A stretch of DNA of 42,351 nucleotides from a virus. A program made the position numbers and the translations under genes. Positions within the stretch are counted from its first letter, which is position 1; every line of letters starts with the position of its first letter. Location: positions 1-42,351 of IMG/VR virus record IMGVR_UViG_3300005617_000504; one strand, written 5' to 3'. Shown one piece after another: positions 38,204 to 42,351 of this stretch. The notes below the pieces were generated by a model that saw nothing but the letters and a program-made list of their open reading frames with translations, had not been told where the DNA came from and made no database searches.

Positions 38204-38563
38204 ATGAATACGACCAAACCGGCTCCGCCGGGTTCGCTGCATCCGGTGGTTAGCCCGCTTCCGTGCCCGTTCTGTGGCTCGACCCGAATAACCGTGGAGT
38301 GGGAACCGTGCCCGCCACTCGACGCGACCGACACCAACCGCCGATGGTTCGCAGAGTGCATGGACTGCTCTTGCCAAGGGCCGTTCTGCCAGAAGGAACC
38401 GCAGGTCATATCGGCTTGGAATAAAGTCTCCGGCGAAGTCGCCTGGCTGGATCTCCGCTCGGTGCGTGATGCCGCCCGCCGGCTGGGCGTCGTCTTGAAG
38501 TTCTATCAACCAGGGCGAGCTCCTCAGAGTCGCCGTTTTCCACAGATTTGCCCAAACCTCTAA
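38204..38563 (+). CDS. Lar-type restriction alleviation protein
   Basis: The product has 119 residues. Cys21-Pro-Phe-Cys24 in LPCPFCGSTRITVEW and Cys52/Cys55 in FAECMDCSCQGPFCQ, followed by SAWNK, match the zinc-ribbon pattern of the Lar/RalR-type restriction alleviation family (CPFCGG…C..C…GP…A…WN). In lambdoid and Rac prophages such proteins lessen type I restriction by acting on the host enzyme. The C-terminal 40 residues are an extension. It is an early gene, as expected for an anti-restriction function. Confidence 0.7.
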   Translation: MNTTKPAPPGSLHPVVSPLPCPFCGSTRITVEWEPCPPLDATDTNRRWFAECMDCSCQGPFCQKEPQVISAWNKVSGEVAWLDLRSVRDAARRLGVVLKFYQPGRAPQSRRFPQICPNL

Positions 38564-38575
38564 CCCACAAACCCA

Positions 38576-39103
38576 ATGACCATTGTAGAAATCGAATCTC
38601 TCACCAAAGCGTTCGCTGATGTGCGCAACGAGTTGGCCGACGTTGTCGGTGTCTTAAATCTCCAGATCGAGAACGCCAAGCGCAAGCACTTGGCCGATAT
38701 CAAACGCCTGGTCGCTCGCTGCGCGGATAAACATGGCGCGCTCAAGGCCGCGATCGAATCGGCGCCGGGCTTGTTCGATAAGCCGCGCACGGCTGTCTTC
38801 CATGGGATCAAGGTCGGGTTCCGCAAGAGCTCTGGTTCGGTGGATTGGGAGGATGATGAGCAGGTGGCCAAGCTGGTCGAGAAGCATTTCCCCGAGCAGC
38901 TCGATTTGTTGGTGAAGACGTCGCGTAAGCCGATCGCCAAGGCGTTGTTGCAATTGAGCGTGGCTGAGCTGAAGAAGATCGGCTGCACGGCCGAGGAAAC
39001 GGGTGATGTGGTCGTGATCAAGCCCACCGACTCGGAGGTAGATAAAATCGTCAATGCGCTGCTCAATGATGCGACGGAGGAGGCGGCTGAGGAGGCGGCA
39101 TGA
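38576..39103 (+). CDS. Mu Gam-like host-nuclease inhibitor
   Basis: The product has 175 residues, the size of Mu Gam (174). An N-terminal helical hairpin (IENAKRKHLADIKRLVARCA) is followed by the Gam core FHGIKVGFRKSSGSVDWEDD, KLVEKHFPEQLDLLVKTSRK and PIAKALLQLSVAELKKIG. Gam is related to Ku; it binds the ends of phage DNA and protects them from host exonucleases. The gene lies in the early operon as in Mu. Confidence is high. Confidence 0.88.
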   Translation: MTIVEIESLTKAFADVRNELADVVGVLNLQIENAKRKHLADIKRLVARCADKHGALKAAIESAPGLFDKPRTAVFHGIKVGFRKSSGSVDWEDDEQVAKLVEKHFPEQLDLLVKTSRKPIAKALLQLSVAELKKIGCTAEETGDVVVIKPTDSEVDKIVNALLNDATEEAAEEAA

Positions 39104-39339
39104 GTTTGTTCCTTGGATATGTGAATCGCTGGGGCCGGGTCGTTGTGAAGCCGTTCAACATGGCGGATCAAATCGATGCAATGGGTTCTCCGTCTGTTGT
39201 GGCGGTAATGCCCGGCATTGAAGCTCTCACCTACGACGAAGCGTTGAGCGAGGCCAATCGAAGAGTGAAGGCCGGTGAGGTGGTGAAAACTTTCGCGGCA
39301 TCAGGCAATCCGCAACCCATAACTGACCAAACTCAATGA
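39100..39339 (+). CDS. Small early protein, unknown
   Basis: The product has 79 residues (MSLFLGYVNRWGRVVVKPFN…). It starts in an ATGA overlap with the Gam gene and ends in another with the next gene. The back half (ALTYDEALSEANRRVKAGEV) is helical. No family is recognised. Confidence 0.5.
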   Translation: MSLFLGYVNRWGRVVVKPFNMADQIDAMGSPSVVAVMPGIEALTYDEALSEANRRVKAGEVVKTFAASGNPQPITDQTQ

Positions 39340-39683
39340 ACATTGAAGCTCAAACTCTGGCTGATCCCGGTGCGGAAAATATCGATTGCTGGGCGCTGGT
39401 TGAAATCTTCGGCCATACCAAAGTGGCTGGGAGGGTCACTACTCGCAAAGTCGGCGTCAACGTAATGATCCAGGTCGATGTGCCGAAGAACCAGGCTGAG
39501 TTCAGTCATTCACAATTGTTCAGTCCCTCCGCGATTTTCTCGATCAATCCGACGACGGAGGATTGGTGCAGGCGATGGGCGAAGGCCGCCGCGTCTTACG
39601 ATCGGAATCCTTTGCCGTATATCCCCGCCGAACCGAAGGCGATCGAGGGTGGGTTGGAGCCGGAGCTCCATGATCAAAGTTGA
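39336..39683 (+). CDS. Conserved-type phage protein of unknown function
   Basis: The product has 115 residues. The segment WALVEIFGHTKVAGRVTTRK then FSPSAIFSINPTTEDWCRRW is a pattern I associate with a widespread family of unnamed phage proteins (FGHTKIAG…VDVPE…PSAIYxINP). No biochemical role is known to me. ATGA overlap on the left and a 6-bp gap to the PolX-like gene on the right. Confidence 0.55.
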   Translation: MNIEAQTLADPGAENIDCWALVEIFGHTKVAGRVTTRKVGVNVMIQVDVPKNQAEFSHSQLFSPSAIFSINPTTEDWCRRWAKAAASYDRNPLPYIPAEPKAIEGGLEPELHDQS

Positions 39684-39689
39684 GGGCTT

Positions 39690-40199
39690 ATGTCTCTGTC
39701 TCTCAGCCAGGCCGAAAAGCTCGCCAAAAAAATCCTGGCGGAGCTTTCGCCGTTCTGTGAGCGGATCGAGATCGCCGGAAGCATCCGACGCCGGCGGCCG
39801 GCGGTGAATGACATCGATATCGTGGCGCTGCCGGCCTTCGACCAGGTGAATGCGTTGCGTGAACGGGTGCTCCGCAATACTTCGCCGATCTCGGATGGCA
39901 AGGAGATCATTCTCACGCGCCTTTCCAATGGTGTGCAGCTCGATTTGTGGATTGCTGATCGGCCTCATAGGGATTTGTTCAGTAAGCGGCCGACGAATTT
40001 CGGGGTGTTGTTGCTGAGCCGGACAGGATCTAAGGAGCATAATATCTGGCTTTGTCAGCGGGCGGAATCACTCGGGCGCCGGCTGAATCCGCATCACGGG
40101 GTCTTCGAGCAGCGCCGGTGCCTGGCCAGCGCGTCTGAAGAGGATGTGTTCGCGGCGTTGAATCTGGATTTTATCCCGCCAGAACGGAGGGAGCGATGA
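39690..40199 (+). CDS. Minimal PolX-type nucleotidyltransferase
   Basis: The product has 169 residues. The palm motif GSIRRRRPAVNDIDIVALP (Gly30-Ser31, Asp41 and Asp43) and the third acidic residue in LSNGVQLDLWIA (Asp85) give the full catalytic triad of the DNA polymerase beta superfamily. LLSRTGSKEHNIWLCQRAES matches the thumb region. The usual 8-kDa and fingers domains and the PHP domain are missing. It could fill gaps left by transposition, or nucleotidylate another substrate; the first is only a suggestion. Confidence 0.75.
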   Translation: MSLSLSQAEKLAKKILAELSPFCERIEIAGSIRRRRPAVNDIDIVALPAFDQVNALRERVLRNTSPISDGKEIILTRLSNGVQLDLWIADRPHRDLFSKRPTNFGVLLLSRTGSKEHNIWLCQRAESLGRRLNPHHGVFEQRRCLASASEEDVFAALNLDFIPPERRER

Positions 40200-40232
40200 T
40201 GTCGAATGCCGGTATCGTGGAGTGAATGTGCC

Positions 40233-40784
40233 ATGACGGAAAAGCAGGAGAAGTTGTATTGGCGTGAGTGGGCTGCAGTGCGCGCGGCCTGGCCGGAGGC
40301 GGATCGGCATGAGTTGCACGCGCGCGCGCTCGGGACGGATAAGTCGCATCGGATTTTTTCGAATGCGGATTTTGATCGTGTGCTCGCCCAGTTTCGCGCT
40401 GTATCGCGCCCGACTGATGTTGATGCGCAGCTTCGCCAGCTCCGCCAGGTGCGCATGCGGTTGATCTGGAAGATCACGGTGGAGCAGGTGGCGTTGCTCT
40501 CGGTATTCATGGATGGGACCCATGAGACTGAGCGACAGGCCTCGGCGGAGAATTATGTTTTGAGCGTGATGCGGGATCGGTTTCACACCGATCGCATCGA
40601 GAGCCTGACCAACGGCCACGGCGATGAACTTGGTCAACTCGAAATGCTCCGCGATACCCTCGCCGCGCGGATCAATGAGCTGCGAAAAAAACGCGGGTTG
40701 ACTGGCCATGAATTGGCCAAAGTTGCCGGCCAGAAATGCGCCTGCAAAGAGTGCTCGCGCCAACGCCTGGATGAAGCCGCTTGA
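40233..40784 (+). CDS. Conserved early protein, GemA-like in position
   Basis: The product has 183 residues. The first half (YWREWAAVRAAWPEADRHEL, HARALGTDKSHRIFSNADFD then RVLAQFRAVSRPTD) has the helical pattern with a KSxxxFxxxDFxxVL element comparable to GemA/DUF1018-type proteins of Mu-like phages, but similarity is loose. The C-terminus carries CACKECSRQRLD, a possible metal site. It lies near the end of the early operon; GemA modulates host gene expression in Mu, so a similar role is only a guess. Confidence 0.45.
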   Translation: MTEKQEKLYWREWAAVRAAWPEADRHELHARALGTDKSHRIFSNADFDRVLAQFRAVSRPTDVDAQLRQLRQVRMRLIWKITVEQVALLSVFMDGTHETERQASAENYVLSVMRDRFHTDRIESLTNGHGDELGQLEMLRDTLAARINELRKKRGLTGHELAKVAGQKCACKECSRQRLDEAA

Positions 40785-41109
40785 GCAGCCCGAATTGTTC
40801 CCGCCAAAGGGGCCAAAAATAAGCGAAACAGACGTGGGGAAATTGCTTCAATTTTTGGCTGGAAACGGCTGGCTGGCGGGCAGGCAAATCCAGGCTGTTT
40901 TGGGGTGGCAGGAACGCTATCTCCGGGGGGTCGCCAACGCCAGCCGCGGGAGGGTCCTTTCTTACCCCGGATCGCCAGGCTACAAGCTCACCAAAGAGGC
41001 CACCAAAGAAGAGGTCGATGCGGCCGATATTTTGGGGCATCAGGCGAATGAAATGCGGCGACGCCTGATCGAGATCCGTAACGTTTTCTATGGACGCCGT
41101 CAGGCTTGA
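40771..41109 (+). CDS. Winged-helix-like protein, last early gene
   Basis: The product has 112 residues. The segment VGKLLQFLAGNGWLAGRQIQ, AVLGWQERYLRGVANASRGR then VLSYPGSPGYKLTKEATKEE looks like a winged-helix domain with a GYKLT wing, followed by a helix (HQANEMRRRLIEIRNVFY). The pattern is common in phage proteins beside Mor/C-type activator genes. It may be a late-gene activator. Overlaps the previous gene by 14 bp. Confidence 0.5.
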   Translation: MKPLEQPELFPPKGPKISETDVGKLLQFLAGNGWLAGRQIQAVLGWQERYLRGVANASRGRVLSYPGSPGYKLTKEATKEEVDAADILGHQANEMRRRLIEIRNVFYGRRQA

Positions 41110-41210
41110 AAAGCGTCGGAGGGGTTTACAGTCTGCACACGCGTTGCAGTCTCGTTTCACACACTTTGCGGCTGGCTGCAGAAATGCACCTCGAACGCCG
41201 TTTGAGAGCC

Positions 41211-41354
41211 TCCAACGATATCAAACCTATTGTTTTCCGCCCATTTTGCCTCGCTGTGTGTGGAACCTCACTAAGGCCGCGTTTTCGTCCTAAAGCCTTG
41301 ATTTCCGCTGATCTTCGGCCAACTCTGCCGATGTAGTGAACCTCGTTCGAACTT
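41211..41354. repeat. Right transposable end (R), transposase-site candidates
   Basis: Inverted copies of the left-end sites: 41332-41354 (TGTAGTGAACCTCGTTCGAA then CTT) and 41211-41232 (TCCAACGATATCAAACCTAT then TG). A third, weaker site around 41258-41273 (TGTGTGTGGAACCTCACT) resembles site 1. The distance between site 1 and site 2 is about 100 bp, against 5 bp at the left. The rest of 41110-41210 is non-coding. Confidence 0.72.
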
Positions 41355-41934
41355 GACGCGCGGCTTCAACACGGACCTCACGGTGATCCGGGTCGAGGGC
41401 TGGACACGCGACCTCTGGTTCGACCAGACCGAGCTGCCCTGGACCAATCCGTCGCCCAACATGCGCAATCTGACCGAAGCAACTCTCTACCCGGGCGTGG
41501 GCCTGCTCGAGAGCGCGGTTTCAATCGGTCGCGGCACCGACACGCCATTTGAAGTTATTGGCGCGCCTTACATCGAGGACGTGAGGCTCGCGGCGGAGTT
41601 GAACCGGGCGGGATTGCCCGGAGTGCGGTTTGTGCCGATTCGTTTCACGCCCAAGGCGAGCGTGTTCCAGGACAAAGCGTGCGGCGGGGTCCACATCATA
41701 ATCACGGACCGTGACGCCCTGAACGCGGTGGACGTGGGCATGACCCTGGCGCTGACCTTGCAGCGGCTCCATCCAAACGAGTTCGCCCTGGAAAAAGTGC
41801 AACCCCTGTTGCGGCACACATCGACCATTGATGCCATCCGGGCGGGCAAATCACTAACGGACATCAAGCAATCCTGGACGAACGATCTTAACGAATTCAA
41901 AAAACGGCGGGAGAAATTCCTGATTTACAAGTGA
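41353..41934 (+). pseudogene. DUF1343 (NamZ-type muramidase) 3' fragment, host
   Basis: The 193 residues (NTDLTVIRVEGWTRDLWFDQ…) match the C-terminal half of DUF1343 proteins: LPWTNPSPNMRNLTEATLYP, SIGRGTDTPFEVIGAPYIED and the terminal KKRREKFLIYK. NamZ removes N-acetylmuramic acid from the non-reducing ends of peptidoglycan fragments. The N-terminal half, about 200 residues with its signal peptide and part of the catalytic site, is missing: the frame enters directly from the phage right end. The missing half is not present at the left flank either. Confidence 0.8.
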
Positions 41935-42351
41935 GGAGTCAGCGGATTGGGGTATTCAGCCCGTCGCGTTGCAGGGTTTCACCCATCTTCCAGTTCCTTC
42001 TCCCGTCGGTTATCACTCAACGCTGAGAGATTTGAGCGTCGAGCGGGCGCGCGATATAGCAACATGAACTGGAAAATTTTGGTTCGGCCGACTGACCCTC
42101 CCTATCCTCAGCCAGTCGCCAACCCCTCCCGGGGCTTCGAGTTTGGGTCCCGGGGGGCTTCTCATGTCAGTCCAGCACAGTCGAGATGTTCGGAAGCGGC
42201 ACACCACAATCGATTGGAGAATGTTTGAAAACAAATCCTGACTCGAGTTACGGCATCGAAAGGGCGCATTTTGAAACCGCCACCGCCGGGCCGCGGACCG
42301 TCCCGGTCCGCAGCAGCATAGCTGGTGGAAAGGCTCAGGAATGCTCCAGAC
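41935..42351. other. Host intergenic sequence with a hairpin repeat
   Basis: No supported gene. It contains a perfect 8-bp hairpin GCGGACCG-TCC-CGGTCCGC (42293-42311), probably a dispersed repeat of the host. The preceding sequence includes short C/G runs (CCCTCCCGGGGCTTCGAG) without clear structure. Confidence 0.5.

Larger units (their letters stand above)
646..41354. mobile_element. Mu-type transposable prophage, about 40.7 kb
   Basis: The limits are set by two nested inverted repeats shared by the extremities: 646-668 against 41332-41354 (20 of 23 identical) and 674-695 against 41211-41232 (21 of 22 identical). Between them lie a DDE transposase with its AAA+ ATPase, a Gam-like protein and a Mu-type head gene set. 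Unlike Mu, the control region is central (about 30 kb), with early genes running right and late genes running left. Tail genes suggest a non-contractile tail. A 5-bp target duplication could not be established, so the exact terminal bases are uncertain by a few nucleotides. Size is close to that of known Mu-like phages. Confidence 0.88.

Noticed and set aside
649-41352. TTCGAA(T/C) in the end repeats looks like a tRNA T-loop, suggesting a tRNA attachment site
   Set aside because: No tRNA structure surrounds either copy, and the element encodes a DDE transposase, not a site-specific integrase.
622-41358. TGACG near both junctions as a 5-bp target duplication
   Set aside because: It would give unlike terminal sequences on the two ends (TGGTC and AGTTC in outward reading), so the match is probably chance.
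41947-42228. Plus-strand frame of 93 codons after the DUF1343 fragment
   Set aside because: No start signal, no recognisable domain and irregular composition; treated as intergenic.

Overview
The window is almost entirely one transposable, Mu-type prophage of about 40.7 kb (roughly 646-41354), with short host flanks. It is recognised by a DDE recombinase gene (33693-35822) followed by its AAA+ partner ATPase (35828-36964), a Gam-like end-protection protein, Mu-type head genes (gp27 and gp28 terminase, gp29 portal, I/Z protease-scaffold, DUF2190, capsid, gp36, gp37, G, F), and nested inverted repeats at the two extremities. The host is probably a Verrucomicrobiota of the Pedosphaera/Limisphaera type. 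That is an inference from the roughly 58% GC, the style of the dispersed palindromes and short repeats, and the flanking genes (CheB domain, DUF1343/NamZ); no rRNA or marker gene is present to prove it.

Layout: (1) 1-645 host flank, with the start of a CheB-domain gene on the minus strand and a 119-bp MITE-like element. (2) 646-1100 left phage end, non-coding. (3) 1101-28397 a long leftward operon. In transcription order from the right it holds dTMP kinase, holin-like and lipoprotein genes, a phage-borne response regulator, small and large terminase, a zinc-finger protein, portal, protease/scaffold, DUF2190, capsid, an exported beta protein, gp36, a possible cyclic-nucleotide sponge (Acb2/Tad1-like), three fibre or adhesin genes, F, G, gp37, tail proteins, a short tape measure, distal tail proteins, a hybrid histidine kinase and a 1242-residue tail-tip protein. 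No sheath or Mu-type baseplate gene is recognisable, so the tail is probably non-contractile. (4) 28643-29930 a leftward cluster of exported and membrane proteins that begins with a ribbon-helix-helix regulator. (5) 29931-30008 a divergent control region with two palindromes. (6) 30009-41109 the rightward early operon: a second ribbon-helix-helix regulator, small membrane proteins, winged-helix and excisionase-like DNA-binding proteins, a DUF3102-like protein, transposase, ATPase, MazG-like NTPase, Lar-type anti-restriction protein, Gam, a minimal PolX nucleotidyltransferase and several unknowns. (7) 41110-41354 right phage end. (8) 41353-42351 host, with the 3' part of a DUF1343 (NamZ-type muramidase) gene lacking its 5' part.

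Genes in both operons are packed, and many junctions are ATGA or GTGA overlaps. The remaining junctions are filled by unusual short repeats: heptanucleotide tandem repeats, a repeat related to AGACACGGATTTCACGGAT, and paired hairpins with a GCG-nnn-CGC core. Several of these repeats are translated, providing signal peptides, linkers, start or stop regions and part of the transposase N-terminus.

The main leads are the two phage-borne phosphorelay proteins, the Acb2/Tad1-like candidate, the Glu in place of the second catalytic Asp of the transposase, the double ribbon-helix-helix switch, the exported fibre-like proteins and the host flanks that do not rejoin.
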